From Apricaphanius iberus (lineage: Eukaryota > Chordata > Actinopteri > Cyprinodontiformes > Aphaniidae), in assembly GCA_028564705.1 (NCBI GenBank), contig JAPXFQ010001308.1, positions 186,001-250,000 of the forward strand: DNA of 64,000 bases, in the 5' to 3' direction. Within the stretch, counting starts at the first letter, position 1; each line of letters opens with the position of its first letter. Below the pieces are notes generated by a model. It saw nothing but the letters and a program-made list of their open reading frames with translations, did not search any database and was not told the DNA's origin. Positions 23,208-38,057 of this stretch are shown here, one piece after another. The translations under genes were made by a program, and so were the position numbers.

Positions 23208-24746
23208 TTTAAGGCTTATTGAATATTTCAAGAATCGATTCCGTTTCTCAAGCGTTAGAATAAATTGTCACGATCCGATTCAATCTGATCCAGTTCGAGA
23301 TAGATATGGGTCAGTGCTATTAAAACAAGTTTTTTTAAAACTGTTATCTTAATTATATGCCTGTAATTCAATGACCTTAAACTGGGTGAGCAACAGTTTA
23401 CCATGAAAAAACTGCAATAGCACTTTAAGAACTAAGTTTTAAAACAGCTGTCTGTATTTGTAACTCCTATTCTAGCTGTAAAAAAGGGAAAACTGTGTTA
23501 AACAATTAAACCGATTTTTGAACTTGTGAAAAGGTACAGTATAACTTTTGATAATAATAATAATAATATTTTAGGCATGTATTAAATAGATATAAAATTC
23601 AACTCATGAAATCAACAGTAGTTACATGTAATAGTGGTAACTATTTTCAATAAAGTAAATCAAATTAGTATCTTTCTTTTTTTTCTTTCTTTTTTTTATT
23701 CAAATTAGTATCTTTCAAATGTTAGGGGAGATTTTATTTTTCACATTTCTATTGTTTTTTATTTTTTTAGTAATTTTTACAATAGTCAATGTCATTTATC
23801 GTTTTAGGGTAAAATAAACACATATTCATTGTCACATAAAAACAGTATCTGTCTATTACTACTAGTACTAGCGTTACAGTTTCTCACCACATGACAAAGG
23901 TACCCATGTGGCAGGATTGAGCGTTTTAAACATATTTTTTAAAATACTTGCTGAAGTCCAAACTCATCAAAGACATACATGTATTTATTCATCTGTTATT
24001 TGTCACTTAGTTTGTCTTTAAGTGAAATAACAAACACCAGAACCTTAAAGACAGATTTCCATATGCTCTAAAGGCTATTTGGCTCTTGGTTTACGCCTGA
24101 ACGTGTTGTGAAAAAATAACTTGACGCCCAAGTTTTAGTAACTTAAGTATTTTTGGATGAGGGTGGTGAAGTTGATTGCTATTTTAAACACATGAAGCAA
24201 CTGGATTAAACTCCGACAGCAAATCAATATTATTAAACGCTGCAGATGTTTGTTATATTTCTATTATTATAATTTAAAAAGAAAGCGTAGTCCCACTGAG
24301 CTGTTATTGCTGACGTGTTGCACCGCCCCTATGTCCCCCATAGTAAAACCTTAGTCGAATTGGATCCCATATAAAGTCACATGAAACAGAGACAAGCGTG
24401 AAACCAAACCATGTGTGTCCGATAGCATCCAAACTGAGGCTGAAGCTTTTATTGTTCAATCTGAGCCTCTGGGTGGAAATGCAGCGGGATCCACATGGAT
24501 CCATGCGGTGCCACATAGACAACATCTGCCCTCGTCATCAGCTGGGCTCGCCTCTTTGTTTGTGCAATAAAACAAATCCCTTCCACATATACAGCTTCTA
24601 CTGCTTTATGGGGCAAAGAAGAGCTGACTTACGGTATAGTGGATTTGCAGCGTGTCTCCCATTGTTGAGAGTTCGGAGCAAGTTTCGGGCTTGACCTACA
24701 GAGTAAAGAGTTCAGATGCAGTGAATTTGTGCTGCGCTCTAAGCAG

Positions 24747-24840
<94 letters not shown>

Positions 24841-24993
24841 ATATAACATATAATATAACATTATAACATAACAATATAACATATATATACTCACCAATGT
24901 CTCGACCTGCAGCTCGCCTGTTTCATTTTCTTCAACCTGTGCGAGCGCACGGGAGCAAACTGCAAGCATTAGGAGAAAAACGCGTGTCTTCAT
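20253..24993 (-). CDS. fkbp11: FK506-binding protein 11 (FKBP19), ER peptidyl-prolyl isomerase
   Basis: Minus-strand exons: 24993-24895, 24695-24633, 20992-20905, 20798-20765, 20665-20595, 20461-20253. All are GT-AG and in frame, giving 564 nt or 187 aa. The protein starts with a signal peptide (MKTRVFLLMLAVCSRALA). One FKBP-type cis-trans prolyl isomerase domain follows at about 48-130 (GDTLQIHYTG, VIPGLEKSLIGVCEGQK, IPSHLAYGKKGYPP). A single membrane segment spans about 145-166, and a lysine-rich tail ends in TKKK, compatible with a KxKxx ER-retrieval signal. FKBP11 is an ER-membrane foldase with its catalytic domain in the lumen, known from secretory cells. Human FKBP11 is 201 aa with the same layout. 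Intron 2 (20993-24632) holds a hAT element, and intron 1 (24696-24894) holds a long AT repeat. Several short frames nearby on both strands are shadows. Confidence 0.95.
21144..22236. mobile_element. Non-autonomous hAT-type transposon in fkbp11 intron 2
   Basis: The ends are inverted repeats: TAGGGCTGGACGATA at 21144-21158, and the same 15 bases in reverse complement at 22222-22236. The element (1093 bp) is flanked by a perfect 8-bp target duplication ATAGGAAA at 21136-21143 and 22237-22244. An 8-bp duplication is the hallmark of the hAT superfamily. No transposase frame is seen, so it depends on a partner in trans. Confidence 0.9.
23157..23210. repeat. (TA)n microsatellite followed by T run
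   Basis: A perfect TA dinucleotide tract at 23157-23199 runs into about 11 T. It lies inside fkbp11 intron 2. Confidence 0.95.
24750..24836. repeat. (AT)n microsatellite filling fkbp11 intron 1
   Basis: An uninterrupted 87-bp alternating AT tract occupies almost half of the 199-bp first intron of fkbp11. The poly-YI open frames drawn over it on both strands are artefacts of the repeat. Confidence 0.97.
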
Positions 24994-25330
24994 TGTGAAC
25001 TTGTGAAGCAGAGCCGCTGCCATCCACTTACTTCCGTCTGGATTTTTTTCTGCGCTTGACAGAGCGGGCAGATGGAGCCGATCGAGCTGCACCGCCTGCC
25101 TGTCGGTAACTGCGTCCAAAATGGCTCGGCAGCAGGTAATGCTGAGGTGTTTTAACGCTGAGCAGATAAGGAACCTAGCCGTCCCTGGACGTTGCCCCAA
25201 CGCCTGGGTCTCCACGAAGTGCCCGCCTTGAAAATTCCCCCAGCAGCATCCCGTCTGCCCGCCGTGGAGGGAAGCGGAAGAAGGCGGCCGCTAGGGGGCG
25301 ATGGCGCGCTGCTTCAGCCCGGCTCGCTGA
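24994..25330 (-). promoter_or_regulatory. fkbp11: CpG-rich 5' region of fkbp11
   Basis: The stretch upstream of the fkbp11 ATG is GC- and CpG-rich (for example GGCGGCCGCTAGGGGGCGA near 25283), in contrast to its AT-rich surroundings. It is the likely promoter and 5' UTR. It also carries a short plus-strand open frame from 25073 that ends at a possible donor. Confidence 0.55.
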
Positions 25331-25339
25331 CACTGATGG

Positions 25340-27655
25340 GAATTCCGCATCTATCCTGAGATCCAAACCATTTTGCTGAGCTTGGTAGGAAAACAAGTTC
25401 AACAAGTTTAATTTTACACCTCTAGGCTTGATTTCCCGTCTGTTTAACATGTTTATTTGATTGATCAATACACCTGATTAAATTAACATCTTTAGCAGGT
25501 TCAGGCAAAAACAGTGACGGTGTGAGGAGCACCAAGATAAACGAGAAGGTTGGAAACCATCGTTATAGTCATGAACAGAACCAGTAGTTCTGTTTTTCGA
25601 CTGATTTAAGCCATGCTGTTTAAACATCCGCAGTAATCTCTTTCAAATGTCCAATACAACGAACATTTTGGCAATTGCAGTGGTGCAAAGCAGTCAAAAG
25701 AGGTTCCGACTTTATGCAAGAAATCATAGTTCCATCTCTAAAAAAAATCTCCATAAACATAAGGCTGGAGACCTAAATGCACCTTACAAAAATGTTACGA
25801 TTTTAGGGATTCTGAGTTTAAACCATGTTGTAACCGCTTAAAAGGAGACTATAATTACTACAGGTCAAAACACGTGTAGTAAGACAAAAATTATCAATAA
25901 GCCTAGCTGATTAATATTTAACTGTGATTTTCTTCAACTAAAACTTTTGTTTCTGATTGGAAACGAGACAGGTATCTTTCAAAAATTACTAAAGCAATGT
26001 AAAAGAAGCATCAGTTTTGAAAATGTATTTTTATTTAATTACAATGAAATATGTTTAAGATTATTTATACTATTCCCAATAATCAATGGAAAAAATCCTT
26101 GTCTGCATACAGCAGTCAGATCCTTCCTATAGTTTCTAGCCAGCTTTCTTAATAGTTATATGGGTATTTTGATGATTTATCTCTGATAATGAGCTCCACC
26201 TCTTGGAGGTGGGAAGGTCTCCTTGCCATTCCCCTAATTTTTTGCTGCCTTTTTTATTCCAAGTTGGGACTCTGGCTGGGCCACTTCAAAAAATTTTAAT
26301 AGTACTTCCAATCAATAAAAAAACATATTCATGAAATAAAAACATTATTTAAAACCTAAATCTTCCAGGGATACGAATACTTTTGGACTGGTGGCTGCAC
26401 TGTATGCCTCTTTTTTTGCTCTGAAATGGACTGAGTATCTCTGGTTTTACACAGTTATCTTTTTTATTTTAATATAAGTGATTCACCAGCATAAACTAGA
26501 CCATACATGTTAAATAAAGGTAATGTGAAATTATGTGGTTTTTAAAATACCTGCAAATACAAATAAAAAAAAGTGTTTTGTGAATTTATTCCCTGTTAAT
26601 CAGTCACATACAAGGGTCCATTTGCACAATTTGCTGTCAGTTTATAAACAGCTTTTATTTAGATAAAGAAGCAAATGTGTTGGAAGCTGCAAAAGATTAT
26701 AGAATGAGTTAGAGGTTCGTCTTCCTGTAGGACAGTGACCCCAAAAATATGGCCAGAGGAGCAATGGATTACGGCCTAGACGAAGTTTAGACCTTAATCC
26801 AAATGAAAATAAGTCACTTGAAAGTTGATCTTCTCAGACACTTTACATCCAGTGTGACGGTTCTTCAGGCCTGTAAAATCTGCTTTAAGTAGAAATTTCT
26901 CAGGGGAACTTGTACAGTTGAACCACAGAGATGAATCTACTTCCAACAGGACGTATGATGCTACGGCTATTTTTGTAAACACAGGCAGAGCTACACAAAC
27001 CGCAATTAAATGGATTCTTCGCAAAATGCATTTTGAGGGGAAATCAATGTTTTAATGGCGGCCGTGTTCCGTGGACTTTGTCCGTCCGGGCTCTTGCAGA
27101 AGTAAAGACGTCATCTAATATGGCTTTCCCCTGAAAAGAGGACCTGCGCCTATGTATTTTAAAACTGATTTATAAAGTCATATTTTACAATATTGACAAT
27201 ATTTTTGCAATTAATATGCTTTACGTAATTATTGTTACATAATATTTTAATGTCCATTTTCAAAGATGTACTGCAAAAAATACACACTGTCACTTTAACT
27301 AGACTGTATGGCTTCTGTGGTTTCTGTTAGCGTATTCTCAGAAAAAAAAGAAAATCTGCAGCCCCCAGAAAATAAAATTCAATTTGAGGATTTAAAAGTA
27401 TAATTGAACATTCAGCCGTACAGTTGGCCTATGCATTGTTCTCACAGATGATTCTGTATCAGGAGCCATTCAGGACACTGCTTGTGAGGAGGCTAGTTTT
27501 CTTCACTTATGACTCACTGTCATCACACATCAAACGTCACATATCCTGCCAGGCGGAAATGTGCACAAGCTTACCAGATAAATGTCAACAACACATGGAA
27601 ATAAAGTAAAATGTAACAAAAACTCCCTGTAATGCTTGCTTATCCAACATAGCAA
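25340..27655. other. Gene-free stretch with Tc1-type fragments
   Basis: No gene is seen. Scattered phrases belong to decayed Tc1/mariner elements: GGGATACGAATACTTTTGGA near 26370 is the usual end of one family, and 26690-26960 (CAGTGACCCCAAAAATATGG, AAATGAAAATAAGTCACTTG) reads like its transposase 3' part on the plus strand. All are interrupted by stops and indels. Confidence 0.5.

Positions 27656-27694
<39 letters not shown>
27656..27694 (+). repeat. Run of 39 consecutive G
   Basis: The plus strand has an unbroken G homopolymer from 27656 to 27694, followed by AGGAG. Such a tract can form G-quadruplexes and is error-prone in sequencing, so its true length is uncertain. Confidence 0.95.
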
Positions 27695-27695
<1 letters not shown>

Positions 27696-27719
27696 GGAGT
27701 GTTTTTTTCCTGAAAGAAA

Positions 27720-28837
27720 AAAAGTCTTTTTTAGTTTTGAGTTATTTATAGCTCATGTGGTGATTACAATTCTTACATGTTTATACAGTTTACCTCAATG
27801 TTGTATATGCCTTATTTGACACTAAAACATTGAATATTCAAACCTGAAGTGTTGGGATAAGATCATGAGTCATTTTCAGGTCATCAGTTTTGTTTTTCTC
27901 TGTATCTCTGTCTCACCTACAGCTGTTCTAATAAGAAAATACACTAAAACGTACACCATTTATCTCAAGAGCAGTTATTTTTTTCTCCTAATAAATCATA
28001 AGAGGCAACAACATTTGAGTCTGTTTTAGACAAATGAGTGTTTTTTTCATGCAAATGATTCTACTAAGCAGTTGTGGTGTTAAACTAAAGTCAACATCTA
28101 AAAGTGCACAGATCATGTTTCATTCCTTACTCCTTGTTGCATTTAAGGACCAAGATAAAGATCAGGGCTTCATGCAACAATTTAACAAAAGAAATGTGTA
28201 TAAAGCAGTTTCTTACCAAAAAAACAGACATACTAAGACTTCTTATTAAAACGTGTTTCTGACTAAGCACAAAAAAATGTTCTGTTGCAAGATGGAAAGT
28301 GATGACTCATCTGTGTGCCAAATACAGATAAAACCTACTTCTTCCATCAGACCACATTTTTCAGAAGTACGCTTGTGAAGCCACTTGTTTACATTACGTT
28401 GGCATTTGCATAAAATACTACAAAGTGATAGATTAAGCCACCCACATGATTCAATGTGTTAACACAAAAAACATACAGCTCTGTTTAAATTAAACTGCTC
28501 AACCTAACCAGACTCTTCATGCAGTTTCTCTTGAAAGCGATCCATCATATGAAAAACATTTCTGGGATTAAAGAACTGATGCTGCAACAGGATCCGCCAA
28601 CAGAAAAACTCACGCTGCAAAAAAACCATTTTCAAGAAAGTAAAAATAACTTGTTTATGGACTTTATTTTCATTGTATTTTAAATATATTCTCTAATTTC
28701 AGGACATCTTTTCAAGAATATTTTCAATTGTTCCATTGGCAGAATTTTTAGCTTATTACACACACAAAAACAGTCTTGTATTGATTTTTTTAAAACGTGT
28801 TTTTACAGTAGCCTTTTTCTTTATCTCTCTTTAGTCA
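27720..28837. other. Intergenic AT-rich DNA
   Basis: I see nothing recognisable in this stretch: no conserved coding frame and no clear repeat ends. Confidence 0.6.
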
Positions 28838-29425
28838 GATTGATTATTATAACTGCGTCCTCACAGGTCTGCCTAAAAAGTCAATCAGAAAGCTGCCTGC
28901 TGGTCCAGAACGCTGCTGCTCATGTCCTTACTAGAACAGGGAAAGCAGAGCACATCACCCCATTTCTAAAGCCATTACACCGGCTCCCTGTAGCTTAGAA
29001 AATGGACTTCAAAGTACTTTTATAGTCTATAAATCACTGACTGGCTTGGCAACAAGGTAAGCCAACCCAAACCACTCAGGGTTTCCAACTCTAGTCTAAT
29101 AATAATCCTAGAATCAAAACCAGACATGAAGAAGTAGCTTTCAGTTTCTATGCTCCCCTTGTCTGGAAGAAACCACCAGACCACATCAAAGCTGCTGAAA
29201 CACTGAGTTCAAATCAAAGTTAAAAACCCATGTGTTTTGCCTTTCAGTAAGTGAATAATAATAGTTGGATGTCAGGTGTTTTAATGTGTCATATAATTAT
29301 GCGTCTCTAATGTTGTGTGTTATGCTTTTAGTGCTGTTTTCATTTTGTTTTATCCCTTAATGATGTAAAGCATCCTGAATTGCTTTATTGTTGAAAGTGT
29401 GCTATACAAATAAAGTCGCCTTGCC
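28838..29425 (+). pseudogene. L2-like LINE reverse-transcriptase 3' end and tail
   Basis: A plus-strand fragment reads, across frameshifts, like the C-terminal end of an L2-type ORF2: GATTATTATAACTGCGTCCT (DYYNCVL), then CACAGGTCTGCC (TGLP), CCATTACACCGGCTCCCTGT, and further on CTGACTGGCTTGGCAAC (LTGLAT). It ends in the usual tail phrase GTGCTATACAAATAAAGTCG. It is inactive. Confidence 0.7.
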
Positions 29426-30456
29426 TCATAGTTATGTTTGTCAATGCTATTGTTGTTGTTATCGTTATTCTAAGGCAAGTCTGTAATTTCTTCCACATCT
29501 TCAGAATTAAATATTGCACAAGTGTTGCTCTGTTCTCAAAGTCATTGGATTAGTTCCCTGTACTGTCCACTTCTAAAGTTACAGTAGTTTGAATCATTTT
29601 TAAATTAAAAGACTGTTAAGATTTTTTTCCATGCATTGTGTTACAACTGTTACCTACAAATGCACTCAACTTTTTATTTATCTTTCGACAAAAAGTAGTA
29701 AGAAGGGTAAAATATCAGAACTGATCAGTTTCAAATGTGTTCTTTGAATAAAAATACACTTTAAGTAAAACATTCCTCCAGAACATTGACCTGAAGTAGC
29801 GGTTGATATTACACATTAATCAATATTAATTGATATTCATAAATATTCTATAATATAATCAGTCCAATAGTCCTTCAAAAAAGATAAATGTTTTTTTTTT
29901 TCAGTTTTGTCATGTAATTTTGAAGAAAATGTATATGTTATGGATACATTTATCCAGTAGAACGTTTTTCTAAATTTACTTATTATAATCATTCTTATAG
30001 TTATTATTCAGCTCTGAATCCATTGATTAAAAAACTGTTTCGATTTATAAAGATAATAAGGCTTTTTATTTAGGTTGCAGGATAACAACACCGTCAAACT
30101 GAAACATTTAACTTGTCAAATCATAAATTGATCTGCTGACAAATGTTACCCTAACCCTAACTTATTTATTAATAAGTTAGATTTTAAAATGTATAAAAAT
30201 GCAGAGTGACCTGATCACAATGCTTTCTAAGCCTTAATAATGTCTCAGAACTCTGATTATGCATTATTAGAGGTGGGTAGAGAACCCAACAATTATAATC
30301 AAGCATGAGTAGCACTACTTCATTTAATTTTTACTGAAGTAAAAGTAAAAAGGAGCCGTCCAAGAATCTACTCTAGCAAGAGTAAAAAATTATTTTGTAA
30401 AAATGATAACTTAGTTATTGATTACCTAATCATCTCTCCATTATCTATACTGGCTA

Positions 30457-31905
30457 ATAGGGAGAGTGGGTTAAGTTGAGCCAGTGGGTAAGTTGACCCA
30501 CTCTATTTAGGCAATGACACATATTTCGTTTCATGTGACCCTAAATTCTGCAAGAACCTTCCATTTTCCTGTCTCTGTGACTGAGAGAAGTTTGTGGTAG
30601 AGTAGTAAATGTGCTTTATTCACAAAAAAAATGTTTTTCATTGTCAATGTAATATTGTATCTTTTATTTGGTGACTTTTACATTAATTTATCTAGGTCTA
30701 AAAATGAATATTATACATGTTAATGACGTACAAACATATTAAACCATATGAATAATTTGGCTAAAGATTATCTTAAATGTTGAAGCTAGGTAATTTTTTC
30801 CAAAGTGGTAGCTGTGGCATAAAATGAGCCAGATACCTCAATGCATAAGTTATATTATGTCTAAAATATTAGAAATGTTCATTTGATTGCCCTTTTAAAT
30901 AGCTACCTAGACAGGCCGGCCTGTCAGGGCTGTTTTCTGGGACAATACAGGAACCAAAGAATACCTGTCTTGGGTGATTTTAAATCATTGGGAAAACATA
31001 TCAGCAGATGCCGTCAAACAACCAACTTTGTAAAGCTAGAACATTTTATAACAACATAGTGTATAACAACATAGCAAACAGAAACACATCAATCGTCTCT
31101 GCTTCTTCCATTGTCAATCTCTTGTTATTTCTGGTGATTTTGGGAACCTTTTGACGCTCATTATTCACTGCCAAAACAGTTGCAATATGCTGATGTCTTT
31201 TTAAATTCCTTAAATTGACAATTTTGTATAGAGACATTACCACTGAGAGGACAGGGACAGCTGACTTACCCCATCAGATAAAGGACCTTGAAGTTCCAAT
31301 AGCATAAAAGCCCTTTTTAGTGAGGTGGTAAAGAAACTGCCTCAACCTCACAAGCTGGAGGAATTGCATGAAGAGAGCTCCAATTCATTTTCCATGCAAT
31401 TTTTAGAGGTGGAGCAGATAAATACGCTATTTTTTGTTGTTGTTGAATTTGTTACATTTCTTATACTCTGTTGAAAGTGTTTAATTGTATCACTGGGGCT
31501 GGGGGTGACAATCATCGGGCAGGAGGCAGTGTACACCCCGGACAGGTTACCAGTTCATTCATCATTTTTATTAAAATATTTTTGAACAGTACACTTGTAT
31601 TTGACTTACTGTATGTCTAATTGAAAGTTTCCTTTAGGACATTTCAAAGTGACAGTAAGCTTTATACTGTAAAAAGTCGATTGGTCAGTTTACTCCAAGG
31701 TGGCTTAATTTACCCTCAAGCTGGGGCAAGTTGAGTTAAGAGGTCTTTTCTTTCCTTACATCATCTATCCATTCTTAGTATTCCCACTGGAGTTAAACAT
31801 CCTGAAATAACTGTAGACATATTGGTTTAACTTATGTATCTCCTGCTTAGAACCCAACATGAGTAAAAAATGGCTCAATTTACCCCATTCTGCCCCTATT
31901 AATAT
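30457..31905. mobile_element. TIR DNA element of about 1.45 kb
   Basis: The left end has AGGGAGAGTGGGTTAAGTTG and then AGCCAG. The right end is its imperfect inverse (TGGCTCAATTTACCCCATTC, then TGCCCCTATTA). The same motif recurs inside at about 31690-31735 (TAATTTACCC, GGGGCAAGTTGAG). The short minus-strand frame at 31046-31243 could be a scrap of a transposase, but I cannot assign it. Confidence 0.55.
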
Positions 31906-31937
31906 ATAGTTTCCTGTCTCCTCTTGAGCTCCAAATG

Positions 31938-32648
31938 CAGTGTTGGGAGTAATGCATTACAAAAGTAATTAGTTACAGGAATAGATTCATTTTTTTCAGT
32001 AACTGAGTAATGTCATGCATTGCTAACAAAATATACAGCATTATATTACTAGTTACAATTTCAGTAACTCAAGTTAAAAATGCATTTTAAATCATTTTTT
32101 TCTGGCCAACTAATGCAACAGACCAAATCAAGTTGGATACCATAGAACAAGATCCAGCATTCACTTCCTGTTGCTCAAAACTAAAACATCAGAAAATCAG
32201 GACGGCTGAGGAAAAGATCGACTGTAGATTTAAACAGCAGCATTATTCACACTGTTTTCCTAACCATCTGTTGTAAGACTTCAGACATCGGAGTCTCATC
32301 TTTGTCAACCATCTTTGTGATGAGCACTTTCAGCACCTTCTTTTGATTAGATTTAACAAACATTACCGTGAAATAGAAGGCATGCAAAGGAATTTGAGAC
32401 TTAATTTTAATTTAAATAGTGTTAAAAATACAGTATTTGTGGTGTGACACTTGTGTAAAATGTAAATTGATAAGTTACAGTGGTTAGAAGTCATGTTAGG
32501 TATTTAAGATATTTTGCCAAAGGTAACTTAAAGTAGTGTAACTCAGTTACATTTTTCAGACAGTAATATGTAATGCAAACATATTACATGTCATTGTAAC
32601 TAGTAATGTGAAATATTTTACAATTTCTTTGTAACTTGCCCAACACTG
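31938..32648. mobile_element. Non-autonomous hAT-type element
   Basis: Inverted ends CAGTGTTGGGAGTAATGC and the reverse complement of CAGTGTTGGGCAAGTTAC enclose 711 bp. A perfect 8-bp target duplication TCCAAATG lies at 31930-31937 and 32649-32656. No transposase is present. It sits next to or within older repeats. Confidence 0.88.
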
Positions 32649-33059
32649 TCCAAATGATACAAGTTCAGCAGATATAGAAAAACATTAGAAAACAAATCTT
32701 GTGGAAAAACCAGAAGTCTCACTTAAACATAAACTCTAGTAGTCGGTGATTTACTATAAGTGGTAGAGTATCAAAAATTTATATCAAGAAGAGATACTTT
32801 ATAACACAATTACTCAAATAAAAGTTAAACGTACGGTGAAATAAAAAACTTAATGTACTTTTGTTTCTGTTACTCAAGTAGGCTAATTGTAACTACTTAT
32901 TACCAATACTCAACATGTCATAATCATTAAAAAATAAGCAAACTTACACATTTATAAAACTAAAACCGTTTAATGCTTCTAAAGCCGTTCTTTATGGACA
33001 GTTTCTGGCTTTTTTCACTGGCAGAAATATGATAAACATTTAAATAAACCACACTTTTT

Positions 33060-33187
33060 GTGGTTCATGCTACAACAAGGTCCCCTCTAATATCGTTTTG
33101 GCTTTAATATCGCGAGGTTTGGTGTGCTGTCGAGCTGTCCGCCGGAAGATCTCGTGAGACCTTTCAGTAGTGGACCGCACGGCTAAG
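33060..33187 (+). promoter_or_regulatory. arf3: arf3 promoter and noncoding first exon
   Basis: A CpG-rich stretch begins here. It contains TATCGCGAGG, related to the TCTCGCGAGA promoter element, and ends at a strong donor (AAG followed by GTAAGTGAG; last exon base 33187). The next acceptor that joins in front of the arf3 ATG is at 35505-35506, so exon 2 starts at 35507 with an 84-nt leader. The start site within 33060-33187 is not fixed by the sequence. Confidence 0.6.
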
Positions 33188-35506
33188 GTAAGTGAGGACG
33201 CCGACGCCGCGCGTATCACATAGTTTCCCACAGGTGACTGATTTATTGCGGGGGATGTGTCGGTCCTGTTGCGGCCGCGCTGCCTCGGTGCCGCCCGGTC
33301 TCAGGCAGCAGTGGGCGGTTGGCGGGTAGCCGGATGCCCTCCGAGGTGAAGAGCGGAGGAAGGGATGGATGCATGGATGAATGGGGTGGATCAAGACGGT
33401 TCAAACGCTAGCAACCGCTTCATCCAATTGCTTCCAGTATTAAAGTTGATCGCAACTGATAAATCTGTGTAATTTGGCTCAGAAGAATTGGGACCGGTGT
33501 GGTGAAATGTAACGCGTCTGAGTCCGCTAACGAGGGCAGGCAGGATGGTTGTGTATACCGTTATCTAACGTAGCATCCCGGGCTAACCTGAGACACCGGA
33601 GCTGAGGGGGGGACACCGTCAGGCCCTGCTGCCCTGAACTACCTCCATTCAGAGATAAAACCTGCGATTAGACATCCGGAGAGGAGCGCTGGAGTCAGTC
33701 AGCGATCCGGGGGTTGAGCCTCCTCTTTAGCACCATGGACAGGGCTGCAGAAGATTTCCTGTTTTCCATTTTATTATCACCTCAGCAGCAGTATCTATTC
33801 ACAACAAACTTCTCCCATTTCCACACAAAATATAACCGCGCCTCATACCTCAGGATGCAATTAATATAATGTGCTGAACATCATCTATTTTAGTTATAAC
33901 AGGATAATCCTATTGGTGAAAAAAAAAACTTTCTTTCAGGTTATGTTAAATCATTCAGATAAATGTTACTTCTCTGCTGGTCTAAGATGTTTAAACACTA
34001 ATGTGCTGGAGGAAAATTACAATTTCTGCTGCTCATTATGTATTTCAGAATGGGATTTGATGTGGTATTTCCCAGGCAGGGATAACTATGGAAGAAAAAA
34101 ATTAAAATACAGTGCGGAAAAAATGCATCTATGTCCTTGTCTAAAACACTCACCCACCCATCTTCTTACTTTACTAAAGGCTTGGGAATTTGAGTCTTCC
34201 AAAATATGGAAAATTGAGCTAAAAATGGGCAGAAAAACGTAGTGCTCATCATAGTCTCTGATTTAAATGCAATGTTTTGTGTTGTTGTGGATAACAAATT
34301 GTTCATCTGTTGTGTGTCTCTTCCACATTCTGTAACTGAAGCTGACCCCCTACACCCATGCAACTCGTTTTCTGCCATGAACAACTTCTCTCATAAGGGC
34401 ACAAACTATTAACATCAGATACTGGCAGCAAAAAAAAAATCAATTTCGATAAAGTTTTGCTCTTTGATGCAAATCTGAATATACAAGTCTGTTTTTTTCT
34501 GTATGGCTTTTTAGCTGCAGCAGTATCTGGTGACATGGTGCCTGGCTCATGTTTTAAATTTGTCCTAGCCAGGCCTGGTAATGTAGGACATGGTGCAAGT
34601 GCTCTGAGGGGTTGGCGTGGTTGCAAGCTAACATTTGAAGGAGAAGGAAAAGCTGTGAACTGAGTCTGAACAGATTGTGCTGTTGCCTCGAGTCATGGTG
34701 CAAACATTCATCTCTGTCACCTTCTGTGAAGCTGACTGTGGCTGTGCAACGTCGCTCCGCACATGTCACGCTTTGTGTTTGTGGGCGACGTAATTTCACT
34801 TTTGCAAAATGTAGAGCAGGCACAAGAAAGTTCCTACTTTTCGCTTTATTTATTTAAAAGAGGAGTTAATCGATGTAAGTAAGGTTGATAAATGTTTCCC
34901 ATTTTTTCAGTGAGTTTAATTTCCATTTGCAGACCTTTGAAGTTCACCTGAAGAAAAAAAAGGATAAAAATATTAAATCACGTCATTTGGTAATTTACAA
35001 TTTAATTAACAAATAAAGTTGCATAAGTGAAAATTAAAAACATGGTCTTTAATCTATGCTGCTTTATAGCATTGGAAAACAATTTGAGCTGTCCTATTTT
35101 CTGTTTAGATCCAAAAACGATTCTGATAAATCTGATAGTTTTATTGTGTTTAGGTAAAACATTTAGGTGAGAAAAGGCCAGATCATACAAACTTCTTTAC
35201 TTCTTTAACCTTTTTTTTACTACTGTAATATACAAATTTATACAGTCACAAACATGCAGAAAAGGTAAGTCCTTGACTTTTTTTATCCAAGGTTTTAAAG
35301 GCTTCTTGGTATTGCCTTTTCATTCGTTCTTCGCGTTTGTATTTAGCTCGTCATCCAGGAAGTGACAGGATTATAGCACTTATGTTTTCGCAGTATTAAA
35401 AATGTTCTTTATGTCACATAAAAACCCTTCATTAAAACTTCATTTCTTTAACTTGTGTTTTAAAAGTAACTTATAGAATCCATGTTTTATCTTTGTTTCG
35501 TCTTAG
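33188..35506 (+). other. arf3: Intron 1 of arf3
   Basis: CpG-rich at the 5' end (to about 33700), then AT-rich. No other gene is seen; the open frames at 33871-34242 and 34303-34857 have no recognisable content. Confidence 0.5.
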
Positions 35507-35566
35507 TCCTCCTCAATTGTCCGGCTTCACAGGACGACAACAAACTGCCTCCAGCACCCTGACTGA

Positions 35567-38057
<2,491 letters not shown>

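Noticed and set aside
24629..25215. Open frames rich in alternating Tyr-Ile on both strands, including a 158-aa frame
   Set aside because: They are translations of the (AT)n microsatellite in fkbp11 intron 1; the 158-aa frame merely reads through exon 1 into the repeat.
30145..30180. Short telomere-like phrase ACCCTAACCCTAAC next to a small palindrome
   Set aside because: Only two units are present, too few to call an interstitial telomere.
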